From positions 77,616,689 to 77,680,688 of the forward strand of contig NC_134455.1 in NCBI RefSeq assembly GCF_047948215.1: 64,000 bases of DNA. Direction: 5' to 3'. This DNA is from Lycorma delicatula. Lineage: Eukaryota; Arthropoda; Insecta; Hemiptera; Fulgoridae. The position numbers were made by a program, and so were the translations under genes. The notes beneath the pieces are model-generated. The model worked only from the letters and a program-made list of their open reading frames with translations. It made no database searches and was not told the DNA's origin. Position 1 is the first letter of the stretch, and each line of letters starts with the position of its first letter. Positions 49,283-61,800 of this stretch are shown in pieces.

Positions 49283-49353
49283 GGACAAGCAAACATTCAT
49301 CATTACTTCCTTGTATGTAATACAAGAAAGTAATGATGAATGTTTGCTTGTCC
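49283..49353. repeat. Hairpin with 33-nt arms and 5-nt loop
   Basis: Arm 1 (49283-49315) and arm 2 (49321-49353) are complementary at 32 of 33 positions; the loop is tgtaa. It includes the family F terminus acttccttgta. Confidence 0.93.
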
Positions 49354-49443
49354 CGTATGCGTTCCTATACCATTCCTCCGATTGCGATGAAACTTTGTTG
49401 AGTTGATTTGCCCATGCCCCGAAGATTCTGAATTAGTTTGGAC
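49354..49443. other. Spacer before tandem repeat
   Basis: Sequence such as attgcgatgaaactttgttg, typical of non-autonomous insect repeats; class not proven. Confidence 0.4.
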
Positions 49444-49832
49444 CCGCTACGTGGTGCTGAGCATCGACATATTTCGAAAAATATTATTTACGGTCCGACT
49501 TGGCTTATATTCAGAATATATATTAGTTACCTGAAAAGAAATACGTTTGCGAAAAATAGAGCCGCTAGGTGGCGCTGGGGTTGAGATATTTTGAAAATGT
49601 CTATATATTGAGTGATTTGGCTCATATTCAGAATATGTGTTACTTACATGGAAAGAAATACCTCTGAAAAAATTTGAACCGCTTGCTGGTGCTGGGGTTG
49701 AGTTATTTGGAAACATTGCATTTATGGTCCGATTTGGATTTTATTCAAAATACATATTAGTTACGTGAAAGAAATGTTTCTGCGAAAAAAATGCACCCCC
49801 TAGGTGGCGTCGGCGTCGAGATATTTATAAAA
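49444..49832. repeat. 118-bp tandem repeat, about 3.3 units
   Basis: Unit starts at 49444 (ccgctacgtggtgctg), 49562 (ccgctaggtggcgctg), 49679 (ccgcttgctggtgctg) and 49797 (cccctaggtggcgtcg), spaced 118, 117 and 118 bp. Each unit carries a gagatatttt-like and a ttcagaatat-like segment. The minus strand stays open across the units (49447-49716) with a 39-residue period (STPAP.SGS), but I have no evidence that it is translated. Confidence 0.88.
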
Positions 49833-50017
49833 CAAACAAACAAATAAACGATTTTCTTCTTTTATATATATAAAAGGCAATGTTTGTATGTGTGTCCGCT
49901 ATAGACTAAAAAACAACTAGACCGATTTACGCGTGAGTTTTTGAAAAATGCTCCACATTGTCCAGAGAAAGTTTTAAAGCTCTTGAAATCCTAGATCTGA
50001 CCAGTAGAAAGTTTTGA
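49833..50017. other. Repeat-like flank with (TA)n
   Basis: Includes aaggcaatgtttgtatgtgt and aactagaccgattta, a pattern related to repeat D. Possibly part of one larger element with the tandem repeat. Confidence 0.4.
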
Positions 50018-50358
50018 GTATTTTGAGCCGACTACTGTTTTTAGAGAGTAGGTTGAATTAAATCCAATAGATAGTACTGTTTTGACAACTGGATTTATTT
50101 ACATTCTGACTTTTATAAAGTGAAAGTTTAAATTTTGTGAAGTTCCGGAATGTTTTGTAAGTTTCTTAATGTTCAGTATTATTTCTGATGATTTTGCAGC
50201 CGTATCTCTTTTCGTTAATAAGGTATTTTCCACCGAATACTGTGTTTAGAGGGTGGTTTGAATTAAATCCGATAGGTAGTGCTGTTGTTTTGCTAATTGG
50301 ATTTATTTATATTCTGACTTTTATAAAGTGAAAGGTTATATTTTTTGAAGTTCTTTTT
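50018..50358. repeat. Direct repeat pair, about 130 bp, offset 205 bp
   Basis: 50018-50148 and 50223-50358 share gtatttt..ccga.tactgt, gaattaaatccgata(g/a) and ctgacttttataaagtgaaa. Either a tandem duplication with a diverged spacer or part of a larger repeat. Confidence 0.8.
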
Positions 50359-52049
50359 AGTTTTTTTATGTTTTATCAAATTCAATTGTGTTCATTTAAT
50401 CTATGTATATACATATATATATACTCAAATCTAACAATAGCGAAGAATTGCCATGTCTATTATTCAAATAATAAAAACATTTACAAAAATTAAAAAAACA
50501 CGACTGCCCCCAAAAATAAATTGAACTAAAAACACGACAAAAAATCGAACTAAAAAAAAGAAGAATACATGGTATGCAAATAAAGGACTAAACATCATTA
50601 TGCAGTATTAAATTAAGGAAAACAATGGGTGTCCAATCAATATTCAGACAGTTTTAATTTGTTTAATATATTTTTCATGTTGTAGGAATAGCAGGCATTT
50701 AAGGTTGTCTAATGATTAAGTTCTCATCAGGCCTTACATTGATAAGAAAGTTTTGTCCTTCAACGAAAATATTTAAATGCAGTCGGGGGCTCTTTAATTT
50801 TGAATAATTACTATTCAGATCTCTTTAATATAGGAAAATTACTATTCTGAGCTTCAGAGTTTATTCACATTTTTTTATTATTTGTTACTTTTAAGTGGTT
50901 ATCTCGGGAAATTCACGTTTCGAAAACTTATGGATATAACGTATTTAACGTACTGAGCCAAATGAGGAAACTGTAAACATTTCAATTTATTTATTTAATT
51001 GGCTTATACTAGTCTAAACTTACAGATTTCTCAAGCGTTTGAGTTCATCAAGAGAAATTTTTATAGTGCGAATCTTACAGTAATTTTCTGGAATCCAAAC
51101 AACTAATGGCTAAACTCTCAAATTGTCTCACGGCTCAGTACTACGTAGGCCTGTTAGTTGGTAAAGATGTGAAGAGTAGTCCATTGTAGTTTATGCAACG
51201 TAAAAGTCAAGCACAATATTAGTGTCAGCTTACGCCGTTCCACTTTGCTCTGTCCCCGTAAAGCATAAAATTTGATAATAGTAGGCTCGATCCTCGATCC
51301 GATCGACAGCATTACCTGTGTTCAAACTTTTGTCGAAATCTACACAGACCATATATAGGAGTTTGCTGGTCACGGCGTAGAGCAGGCCAATAAATTTTTC
51401 TGAGTATTTCAGTTAATTTTTTATCTTGTTTTGTTTCATCCTGATTTTGTTTTATACCCCGTTTGAATTTAGAAAGATTGGGGATTGGTTACGAATATAT
51501 AACAACATTTCCGTAAAACCGTTATCTGTTAGATCGAGAGTTAGAGTGTACCTGATACATGCAAAAGTTAGCCTTCAACCTACTAACAAAAAACCCATCT
51601 AAATTTTCAAAATCGGATGACTGTTGTTGAGATATCATAAGAACACCTCATTGCACCTCCCAAAGCAGCGCATCAGGAGCATTCCGTTTGCTATCAGTTG
51701 ATGGTGATGATTGTTCTTGCCTACACAAGGTGCTTGCATCACCTCACCATTCCAGCCTCACATGCAGTCTCAGGAAACCCATTATTATTAAACAGATTTT
51801 TTTTAAATTTATTTATTATTATTTAATGTATTGTAATTTTTGTAATATTATTCATTTGATTGATTTGAATCATTCAGTTCATATCCAGATCACACAGTGA
51901 CAGAGGCTCATAGTTCATAGTTCATTAATTCAATTAATTAAAGTTTGTACTTCAAACGGCAAATCTCCACTACTATATATATATATATATATATAGTCCA
52001 TAGAATATAAATATAACTTCCGGTTATGACCGGAAGTGTCATAACACTT
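50359..52049. other. Mostly unique DNA, no gene recognised
   Basis: GC-richer stretches at about 51100-51420 and 51480-51790 have no readable protein. The frame at 51688-51900 is not supported. (TA)n at 51974-51995. Positions 52017-52062 contain repeated acttccggt inverted units. Confidence 0.45.
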
Positions 52050-52150
52050 CCGGTAACGAAAGAATTTCAACACGGGGTCATACATCTAAATCGGTTCAAC
52101 CGTTGAGCTGCTACGTTGAAACAAACAAACATACATACAAATACGCATTA
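52050..52150 (-). repeat. Dispersed repeat D, copy 2
   Basis: Reverse partner of 37899-37980: cacggggtcatacatctaaa tcggttcaac ... gttgaaacaaacaaacatac. Confidence 0.65.
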
Positions 52151-52289
52151 CACTCTTTTTTTTGGACAGTCGTGTAAATAACTTAAGTCATCTTTCTAAA
52201 TGTTGGTTGATTTTAATTTCAAATAGATACTTTTTCATTTGAACGGAATGAATTTTTTTATTATATAATGTCTGCAGGCTTTAATTTTT

Positions 52290-52948
52290 ACTTCCTTGTA
52301 CGAAGAAAAGGAAGTATTGTGATCGCGAGAAATTTCGGTTTTAAGATTTCAATGGAAATATCCATTTTGACCATCCATGAATCCATTTTGACTAGTTTCG
52401 GCGTGATGTCTTTTCGTATATACAAATGTAATATACGAAAAGACATTTCGTTTATGCATAACTCAAAAACGATTACCCTAGGATGTTGAGATTTTGGATT
52501 TAGAACTGTTGTAATATTTAGTTGTGCATCTCTCCTTTTTATTAACATTGAATGAACCAATAGTGTCCAAAAAAACCCAAAATCCAAAAAAAATTGGATT
52601 TTGAACTTTTTCTTAACTGCAGTAATAAGCCCTCATTGAGAGCTTTTCAACGATATATCACAAGTGGTACTTATTTCCATGGGTTCCAGAGTTACAGCCA
52701 AATAAAATTTTAAGTAAAGAAATATTTGGATCTTACAAGGGGAAGGCACATCGGTTAGAATTCGACTTCGTTTCCTTATTTTAACTGTTTTTTAATTTAA
52801 ATATAATGATTTATTAATTAACCTGTGATTGTAAAATAGGTTTTACAATAAATAATAATTCAATAATAAAATTTTAAAAAATATGAAAAAAAACAGAATT
52901 TATTAGGAAAATAAAATTTTATGAACTTTCATAGTTGTACAAGGAAGT
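52290..52948 (+). mobile_element. Family F TIR element, copy F2
   Basis: 659 bp with perfect 12-bp termini acttccttgtac (52290-52301) and gtacaaggaagt (52937-52948). Internally it has gained a hairpin at 52406-52446 that is absent at the aligned position of F1, F3 and F5. The B-box counterpart reads ggttagaattc. No coding capacity. Confidence 0.82.
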
Positions 52949-53058
52949 AATCTAGTGTCCACATCAAATTTTTTTAAGTAAATATGTTTTAATCAGGCAG
53001 TTATATGTTTTATCATTTGTTAAAACCACTTGTTTCTTTAGTTAACTTTAGAAAATAT
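52949..53058. other. Short spacer, AT-rich
   Basis: Unique sequence between F2 and a SINE; nothing recognised. Confidence 0.5.
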
Positions 53059-53075
53059 AGGTATGTTTGAGAAAA

Positions 53076-53382
53076 CCCACCGGCTTGGTCTAGTGGTGAA
53101 CGCGTCTTCCCAAATCAGCTGATTTGGAAGTCGAGAGTTCCAGCGTTCAAGTCCTAGTAAAGCCAGCTATTTTTACCCGGACTTGAATACTAGATCCTGG
53201 ATACCGGTGTTCTTTGGTGGTTAGGTTTCAATTAACCACACATCTCAGGTATGGTCGAACTGAGAATGTACAAGATTACACTTCATTCACACTCATACAT
53301 ATCATCCTCATTCATCCTCTGAAGTATTATCTAAACGGTAATTACCGGAGGCTAAACAGCAAAAAAAAGAAAAAAAAAAGAA
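53076..53382 (+). mobile_element. SINE-A, tail A1, full-length with 15-bp TSD
   Basis: About 307 bp, nearly identical to 5371-5669 through head, palindrome, core and tail, and ending in an A-rich tract with G interruptions. Perfect direct repeats aggtatgtttgagaa lie at 53059-53073 and 53383-53397. The A-box (TTGGTCTAGTGG) and B-box-like GTTCAAGTCC are intact. With the 5.4 kb copy it is the best evidence for recent SINE activity in this window. Confidence 0.93.
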
Positions 53383-53397
53383 AGGTATGTTTGAGAA

Positions 53398-54321
53398 CAT
53401 TTAGGCACTTTAACTATATTTGACATATAAGAAGTTCGTATGCTTTTCGAATCTTTAATATGCCTAATATTATACAATTCACGATGTTTTAAGGATTAAG
53501 TTAAATGCTGCCGATGAAGTTCAGGAATACATGTATTGAAATATGATACTATTTTTTTTTTTTTGTTTTTGAAGAAAAAATAGCAATTATACCTTTTAAC
53601 AAATATATCTCCCACTGCAAATTTATATTTACATGGACCAGAAGTTGTGCACCATAGGAATTTAATAAATCTATAAAAATTATTCGAAAGGTTTTATTTC
53701 CTACAAATGTTACGATTTAATCATTGTGTACTTCATATGGATTGTTAACTTAACTGGATTGTGTCACAAGTTTAAACTAGGGGTTAATTTGCAAAGTACG
53801 TTGTAGAACAATGTAATGATGTCGAATATCTTGCGATTTGTAAAAAGCAACCTTAATTCAAAAATTTGATTATTAATTCAGTCTTTATCGTCTGTTTATG
53901 CCATTTGGCGTATTCCGGATTTTATTGTTGTTCTTTTAAGTTACTTTTTTAATGTTGTATTCACTGAGATATTATTTCGCTTTTAACGTACGTCATAGGC
54001 TTTTCCCATCTATGCTGTATTTTTAAAATTGTTGATTAGTTTTTTAATTAATTCATGTTTACTATATAAATATCGTATCCGGCAGTTGATGAAGATTTTT
54101 CGTTGTGCGCTTAGAAGAAAAGGATGTAATGCAAGTATATAAAGTATAACAGGCATCAATGAGAGTTTATTTCTCTGAAAATAATGAAGTTTTCTGTGTA
54201 ACCAGCCCTGTGATTAACTAAGATATAACATTTCCTTTTTCTTGTTTAGCCACAGGAAATGATTGTTTCATAAGTTCATATATCTCTCTCAAAACACATT
54301 ATACACTCTCCCCCCCCCCCC
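53398..54321. other. Unique DNA, no gene recognised
   Basis: AT-rich sequence with a C-run at 54310-54321 next to the following SINE. Confidence 0.5.
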
Positions 54322-54470
54322 TCAACGGGTTGGGGCTAATTATGTACTCGTCATCGCAAATCAGTTGATTTTTAAAGTCGAGAGTTCTAAGGTACAAATC
54401 ATAGTAAAGGCAGTTACTTTTATATACGGATTTCAATACTAGCTCGTGGATACCGTTGTTCTTTGGTGTT
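54322..54470 (+). mobile_element. SINE-A head and core, 3' part missing
   Basis: Degraded head (caacgggttggggctaatta), cagttgattt, gtacaaatcatag and core up to ttctttggtgttc, cut where the reverse SINE begins. Confidence 0.82.
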
Positions 54471-54762
54471 CTTTTTTTTTGTTTAGCATCCGGAACCACC
54501 GTAAGGTATTACTTCAGAAGATGAATGAAGATGATATGCGTGAGTGTTAAGTAAAGTATAGTCTTGTGCAGTCTCAGGATCGACCATTAATGAGATATGT
54601 GGTTAATCAACACAACCAACAACGAACACCGGTATCCACGATCTAGTACTCAAATTCGTATAAAAACGACTTCCTTTACTAGGACTTGTCGCTGGAACTC
54701 TCGACTTCCAAATCAGCTGATTTGCGAAGACAATTTCAGCACTAGACCAACCCGGCGGGTAA
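54471..54762 (-). mobile_element. SINE-A, tail A1, full-length reverse copy
   Basis: From a T run (54472-54480) through gtttagcatccggaaccacc, the core, the palindrome region (ccaaatcagctgatttgcg) and the head (ctagaccaacccggcggg). It sits tail-first against the forward half SINE, giving an inverted pair over about 150 bp. Confidence 0.88.
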
Positions 54763-55339
54763 TTAAGGTATAAGCTGTAAAGATTAATATAATAATCCAA
54801 ATCAATAATAATTCAAGAATCAATATTTGTTTTTTTTATATCCAAGAGTGTATTTAAATTATTGAAAAATGCAGTAAGAAAGCATTCCTAATTTTTATTA
54901 ATAAACCTGACATTGAATTCTTATTATTTATTCATTAGTTTGCTACATTAAACAAATAGAAAAAAAAATATTTTAAATCAATTATAACACATAAATACGA
55001 GTATTTAAACGTACGTAAGAAGCTTTTTATGCAGCCGATAAGAAATTAAAGTCAAAGATTTGTGCTAATATTTGGGAATTGGTATTACAATAAAAATATA
55101 ACATTTAATAAATAAACAAAGTTCTATAAAAATGCAAAAAACAATATTATAAATGAAATAAATGTGAATTATTATAAAGTCAAACATTTTACTCTAAAAA
55201 TGGCAAGAAAGATTTAAAATAAAAGTTATTTTCAAAAGCTAAACAAGAACATGTTATATATTTATCAAATAATTTAAATGCACTTCAAAAATATTTATTG
55301 AATACGTGTTCTTTCATTTATGTTATATTTAATAAACAA
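54763..55339. other. AT-rich DNA, nothing recognised
   Basis: No gene, repeat or RNA signal seen. Confidence 0.5.
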
Positions 55340-55600
55340 TTTGGCTAACTCGTCGTCATGAATCATTTGATTTCGAAGTTGATGTTCTCAGGTTGAAATA
55401 CTAAAAAATGTTTTACTCGGATTTGAATACTAGATAGCGCCATACCTGTGTTCTTTGGTGGCTGGGTTTTAATTAACCACATGTCTCAGGATTAGTCGAT
55501 CTGAGTTTGTTCAAGACTACAAATTTACCAGTACAGTTACATCGCACTGATAAGTCGCTAATGACTTTAATTGTTGATGCGACTATAAATAAAAATATTT
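55340..55600 (+). mobile_element. SINE-A, tail type A3
   Basis: Head and core as in the other copies (ttggctaactcgtcgtcatg ... tctttggtggctgggtttta), but after gttcaagactacaa the sequence continues atttaccagtacagttacat, unlike tails A1 and A2 and similar to the copy at 61481. Confidence 0.75.
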
Positions 55601-58600
55601 AAATAAATAATCTAGTTCTATTAATATAACAAGGTATTGATAAAAATTTTATTCTGAATTCCAGGTAGAGTTACTGGGAATTCTGGTTTTATGAGTTAAA
55701 AAAAAGTAAAAAAGTTGTGTAATTTTATGAATAAATAACAGTAAATAAATTTATGCAGTGACTGAATCTCGTGCTGCTTCAGTATCAGGGTATAACCGAT
55801 CAGTTGTAAACATTTTAAGTTTATGATAAATTAATTAATACGTTAAAATTTTAATATAAAGTTGGAAATAATAAGTTTTTACCTTAATAAGTTACCTTTA
55901 AAGTTTGCCTTTTTTTAAAGTTATACTTTATAACAGATCACAAATCGAATTAAGGCGTAATAAACAGATCATACAACATTGTTTTTATTAACATACTTTT
56001 CATAAACTAAATTTATTATTATAAAGCCTTCGAGAGTGATTTTTTAATCTATTAAGACGTAAATTTATATTTAAGTAATTTTTCCACAACTAAACCAAAA
56101 TAATTATGAGTAAATTGAATCTTTGTTTAATATTTATGCCAACGATTCGCCCAATGTATTTTTACATTTTCTTTGAATTTCATAAGTAATTATTATTCTT
56201 AACGATGACTATGCCATTTTTTGTAGTGAATTATTCGTTTTTAACTCATATCAGGCCATTTAGAATAAGTTTCATTACAGAACCTAGTAGAAATATAGAT
56301 ATTTCCTAACAAATTACAATATAATATACACTTCTGCATTAATAATGTAGCTGTAGCTGTATTGAAACTAGTTCTGCATAATATAGGCCCGCATTGCATA
56401 GTTTGTTGTTTGTTATAGTGTAGTTACAGATTATATTAAAATACCAAAGACTGGGTGGAGAAAATCAGCCTTATTAAAGGACCCCGCTCTGGTGCGGTAG
56501 CTTGTAAACTCATATAGTGTTAACTCACACATATATGTACTCAACATACGAGTGTATGCACATCCACGTAATTTGTGACTCTCTTCAAACTACCCCTTCC
56601 CCATTTCAAACTCTGTCACTCGCTCTCTCTCTCTCTCACAATCTGTATACGTATGTGTTTGTGTATCTTTATGACTGTGTTGCAATATTGCCCTACAAAC
56701 TGCAACACCCTGTTGTAATGTGCATTGCTTTGACATGCAGAACAGTACAGTGCTTTACAGCTTTTGAATTCTAATGCTGGTAATCGATATATACGTATAA
56801 ACCAGCCTATGTTTTCTATGCTTTTAGGTTTAAAAACAAATATTATGTAACATATTGAAATATATAGTTACTACTATTTTACGTTAACTTAACTGAAGTT
56901 TAAAAGTTATATTTTAATTAATTGTTTTTTTTTTTATTTTTTTTTATTTTTTACTAATTCATATGAGTATTATTAACCTTAATTTAAAAATTATGTTCAA
57001 AGGATTGGAAGTAGTACAGTAAGTAAGTTCTAATTTTCAAGAAGATAAATCATAAACAGGATTTAAATAAATTATAAATATTAATCTTAACGTAAATAAG
57101 GTTTCTGTTAGTAAATTACAGCTTGATATACATTGTAAAAAACAGATATAGAGTGATTCCACATAACACATCATTCTCTTGAAAGATGATTTTATAGCCA
57201 AAATAAGAAAAGAGGTTTATATAAACAAAAGCCAGAAAAAGGGTTCTTTAGCGAGTTCGGCTCGCGATACATTTAGCCCAAATTCCTGCTTCCTCTGTGA
57301 AATTAAACCGTACTAAAATTCTTGGGGTTCAGATCGAGGGGTAAATTTGTGCTTATGCTTCATTATCGATTTTGATCTAAGAAATTTAATAGAAGTGGTC
57401 CCAGACTTATATCTTACTTAAATTTTTTTAGAAAAATGAGGTACAAACGAAAAGGTTTTGTCTGAAAATACACTTTTTTAGATTTTGAATAAAATGACTT
57501 TGCTAATTTACCATTAAACAAATAAAAGTTTCTAATTAAATTTCTACAGAATTTAATTTGAGAAAACTCATGTAAATAACGCTTATTAAAATGAAACAAA
57601 AATTCGAAAAGTTTAACTTTAATTAGAAACATAACACACGAACTGGATAGGAAAAGTGATACGATTTTAAACAAAATAATTTACATACAAATGGTAAAAA
57701 TTATTAAAATAAATTAAAAAGACATCCTTCTAAAACATATTAAAAATTTTTACTTTCTCATAGGTTAGCAATAACTGATCAACAATAAAATTTAGCTTCT
57801 AGCATTTGAATAGATACTGTTAAACAGGTAGTCTATTTTATATAGTTTTAATTTTTGATTAATGGATACAGAAAATTTTAATATTATAGGAAGAATTCAG
57901 GTTTATATTATTTGTTGGGTTTTTATCAGATTTCAGAGATTGATTACAATTATAAAAAAGAATAGTTTTTTAATTATATAAATATAATTTTACAATAATA
58001 ATAATATTTATAATAGCTTTTTTCCAAGACAATAAAAATTTGGTTTTAAATAATAATACAAACAATAAAATGCTTATATCCATAAATATAAGAATAAAAG
58101 AAAAAATGTAAATATAATTGGACTTATATGATACTGATAAAATGACTTTTATTTCTTAAAGGATATAGCAATGTGAGGTATAAATTTTTAGTAAATTTTT
58201 TTTTATTATATTTTACGCTTTATTAATAATCCTTTGATCTATAAAGTATATTCTTTTACTGTAAAAAAACAGAGAAGAATATATAAATATTATATAGGAG
58301 GTTCTAATCAGGATATTCCTATTTATAAAATAAAACAGAAAAAAGTGGTCGTATAAAGAGTGTAAAAGAATTAATGGCGCATCAACGTGGATCGACCATT
58401 GCCCTCCATTGCATCGAAGAGCAGTGACATCATTGGGATGTTGCTTGTGTGTGAGCGTTTGTAAGTTCTACTTGCACATTCGCGTTTATAAGAGGGTTAG
58501 GGTTTGTTTCGTAGAGAGGGAGAAACGGACTTTCTACTTTGACTGGGGGGATGGATATACGGCTGGAATACCACCCTAATACTTAATGTTTATTATTAAC

Positions 58601-59707
58601 TGCTGTACATTCAACGGGTCTTTTTTTATTTTTTCATATATCTTCAAAGTAACAAATTAGATTGTAATTTTAATTACAATTTTTTATTAATAATTTAAAG
58701 AGTAGCAATTTCGTAAGCAGCACCTGTCATTTAATCATATGAAATTATTACATAGAATATAATTACCATCAAAATAAACAAAATTACAGCCACTTTATTG
58801 GTAAATAGGGCTGCAATTATAAATGTTATTTCAATGTAACAATTTCGATGAAATTTTTAAAGAAAAATTTTCTAAATCTTAAAAAATTACGCTTAATAGG
58901 TAATGACGAAATAAGAGAGCTTATCTTCACTTCTGAATTTTTTTCTAGATTTTCTTTTAACATTTTAACTAATTAATATAGTTTTATTCAAACTGATACT
59001 TATAAAAAAAAAGCATATTAATTTTTTTTTCATTAAGATGATGAAATGTGAAATGATTTGATAATGATAAATTTATTTGTGTGATATATTCTTATTTATT
59101 TTTTGGCTGAAAATTATTTGTTCTAAAGAATTTTTTTAATTCGTAGCATTTAAAAAATCCGTAGTTTTGGCTTGCACTTTAAAATAAATCTCCCATTACT
59201 TTTCTTTGTAACTTAAAGATAAGTAATATGTAAATAATTGTATAAATAATATTTGAAACCAATGTGTGTTAAATATTTTAATAATTTATTTATTAGAACG
59301 TTTCAGTTTTCCTCTATTTTCTCTAGCTTTTTTATTCCTATATCCACCTTCTTTTAATTATTTTTTCCTTCTTTTTCCCATTTTCTTCATCTTCCCATTT
59401 TTTTCTTTTTCATAACGAATATTAGTGGAGCATATCTCATTTGGTTTTAATTTATTTTAAATTTGTTCATTCTGTTGTATAAAGTCATATAAAAATTCCG
59501 TCATTTATTTTCTAAAATACTCTAATTTAAATACTCTTATCTTCTTACTTGGTTGTTAATTATCTTTTTTTGGTATTCAAAATTAGAAGAATCGATATCA
59601 AAATTTGTAGAATTTCTCTGGTTTTTTTATTTTATTTATTATATCTTTTACATCCTTCTTTTTATTCCAACCAGTAATACTAGAATTGTGTTTAGGTTAT
59701 AAGCCTA
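55601..59707. other. Long AT-rich unique stretch
   Basis: No gene recognised over 4 kb. Less AT-rich patches lie at about 56330-56780 (with (CT)n), 57140-57420 (starts agagtgattccacataac, a terminus-like string; possibly an unrecognised transposon) and 58375-58570 (GC-richer and unique). Open frames here have no family pattern. Confidence 0.45.
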
Positions 59708-60018
59708 TATTATTTTCCTAATGTGTACGTTGCAATCTGTTCAATTAGTGATCAATAAACAGCCCCCCCTCCCCCGTGACATGTGTCAAATGTAAATGAG
59801 ATGTAGTCTTGTACAGACTCGGCCGACCATTCCTAATACGTGTAGTTAACTGAATCCCAACAACGAAAGTAAGCTGGTATCAGTTGTCTAGTGTTAAATT
59901 CGTATAAAAGTAACTAACTTTATTTAGAATTTGAACTTCAGAACCTTTGAATTCCAAAATTGGCTGTTAAACAACTAATTTGCGACAAGTTAATCAGTAT
60001 ACCAGTACGGTGGGCTGG
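59708..60018 (-). mobile_element. SINE-A, tail type A2, reverse copy
   Basis: Low end has tcctaatgtgtacgttgcaa and a C-run (the A2 tail). The core reads ctcggccgaccattcctaat on plus, and the head is degraded at agtataccagtacggtgggc. Confidence 0.8.
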
Positions 60019-60321
60019 AACTGTATTTGGAACCAAATATAATTACTGTTATTTTATTTTTGAATGTTTGTTATTTGTTATTTATCTATGTTTCAATCAC
60101 TGTATAATACAATAGATATTTTTAACTGTTATAAAATTCTAATCGTTCATAAGATCATTTTAAAACATCTGATGATGATAATAATATTACTGCGAAATTA
60201 ATCGGGGAATATCTCTTTAAGTATTTTTAGAAAATACACTTCCCCGGTCTACTTAAAAATTAAGTAAAATAACGTTTATTTAAACCGGTAAACAATCATC
60301 ATCATTAGATACTAATAGTAC
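60019..60321. other. AT-rich spacer
   Basis: Nothing recognised. Confidence 0.5.
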
Positions 60322-60475
60322 ACAGGCCGACTGGTAGCATCTCGGCCTTTCATCCGGAGGTCCAGGATTCGAATTTCCCTCAGACAAGGCAATTTTCATA
60401 GCTAACTTACATATTCCTATATACAAGCTTATCGCAAGCTTATGTGGAGAATTAATTCATCAGGCAAAAACAGAA
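60322..60475 (+). mobile_element. SINE-B, degraded copy
   Basis: caggccgactggtagcatct, cggcctttcatccggaggtc and the B-box region aggattcgaatttccctcag, then a body that diverges. The common tail is not clearly kept. Confidence 0.75.
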
Positions 60476-61480
60476 ATTCGACCGATGAAATATTAGATAA
60501 TGTATATTTGAACTCTTTGTTATATAAGATTTTAAGTAGATTAAAACTATGAAAGTTTTGATTAAATTTATGAATGTCGAATAAAAATCTTAGAATTTAA
60601 AATGATATTGTTTTATTTATTTATGTGGATAGTATAAGTTGATGATAATGAAATATGGATATTAGGAAAAACAGAATGGTAAAAACTTCGAAATCTTCTA
60701 TTACAGGAGGTGTTGATAAAGTACGAAACAAGAATGTCTTAACGTGGATAGAATAGAAGGTAAGTTTATAACAAAACCTTGTAAAGAGACGAAATAGTTT
60801 GATTGTATATATATATATATATCATTATGTTATCAATGTTTAGTTATTTATCAAAGAGAGGTTAAAAAATGCAGTGGAAAGTAACGGAGATTTATATATC
60901 GTATGTTCCATGAAGAAGTATACGCTTTTGATTTACTATCAGTCGCCCATTACCACACCGATTCTATTGAAATTTTATAAATCTTTTAATGAAGGTTCTA
61001 AAAATGTTCTGTGAAAATTTCAACCTTCTAGGATTTATAGAAACAAAATGGCGGATTTCAAATAAAAACATAAATTTCAGATAAACCACATTTATTATTC
61101 ATTACAAAATAGTTGCTAAAAATTATTATTAACAGATGATAATTAGAACTAGAATAATTAAACACAGTTAGATAACTATTCATGGTTATGATTAACTAAT
61201 AATTTGTTTTATTCAATTTAAACAGCTGTATAACAATATATCATCTGTTTTTAATCATTCTTACCGGTTATTTTGGTACGAATAAAAAAGTGATTTATCT
61301 GCAATTGATATTTTATGTTTTAACTTCGAAGGAAGTTAAATTTCAACAGAACATTTTTATAACCATCGTTAAAAGGTTTTTTCAAGTTTCAGTAGAATCT
61401 GTGGGCGAATGGGCGAGTATAATAAATCAAAATCGTACACCTCTTCCTTGGACACAATATATATCTAAATATATATTTAT
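60476..61480. other. AT-rich DNA; possible old repeat at 60900-61070
   Basis: About 60930-61070 (ccattaccacaccgattcta ... aaaatggcgg) has the texture of an old transposon end, but no partner copy is in the window. No gene. Confidence 0.4.
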
Positions 61481-61800
61481 ATCTAGCGGTTAAACTCGTC
61501 ATCACAAAATAAGCTGATTTTTGTAGTCGAGAGGTTTGATTTTTGTAAGGTTCGATCTTTATAAAGGCAGTTGCTTTTATATAGACTTGAATTCTAGACT
61601 ATGAATACCAGTATTCTTTGGTAGTTGGGTTTCAATTAACCATACATCTCAGGAGTGGTTGGCCTGAGTCTGTTCAAGACTACACATTTACCGGCGGTAC
61701 ATTTAAACTTACATACCAGACTGTGTACAGATGCCTTGGCATCTCTGCTGAGCATTGTTAACACTATATCACTGTGTTGTTACTCTGTAACCTGGTATTT
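61481..61800 (+). mobile_element. SINE-A, tail type A3
   Basis: Head (atctagcggttaaactcgtc), core (ttctttggtagttgggtttc ... ggcctgagtctgttcaag) and the A3 tail (acacatttaccggcggtaca), which then continues into sequence not shared with the 55.3 kb copy. The right boundary is uncertain. Confidence 0.75.

Noticed and set aside
49444..49832. CRISPR-like array
   Set aside because: Units of 118 bp are similar throughout, with no short repeat/spacer alternation; the genome is clearly eukaryotic.
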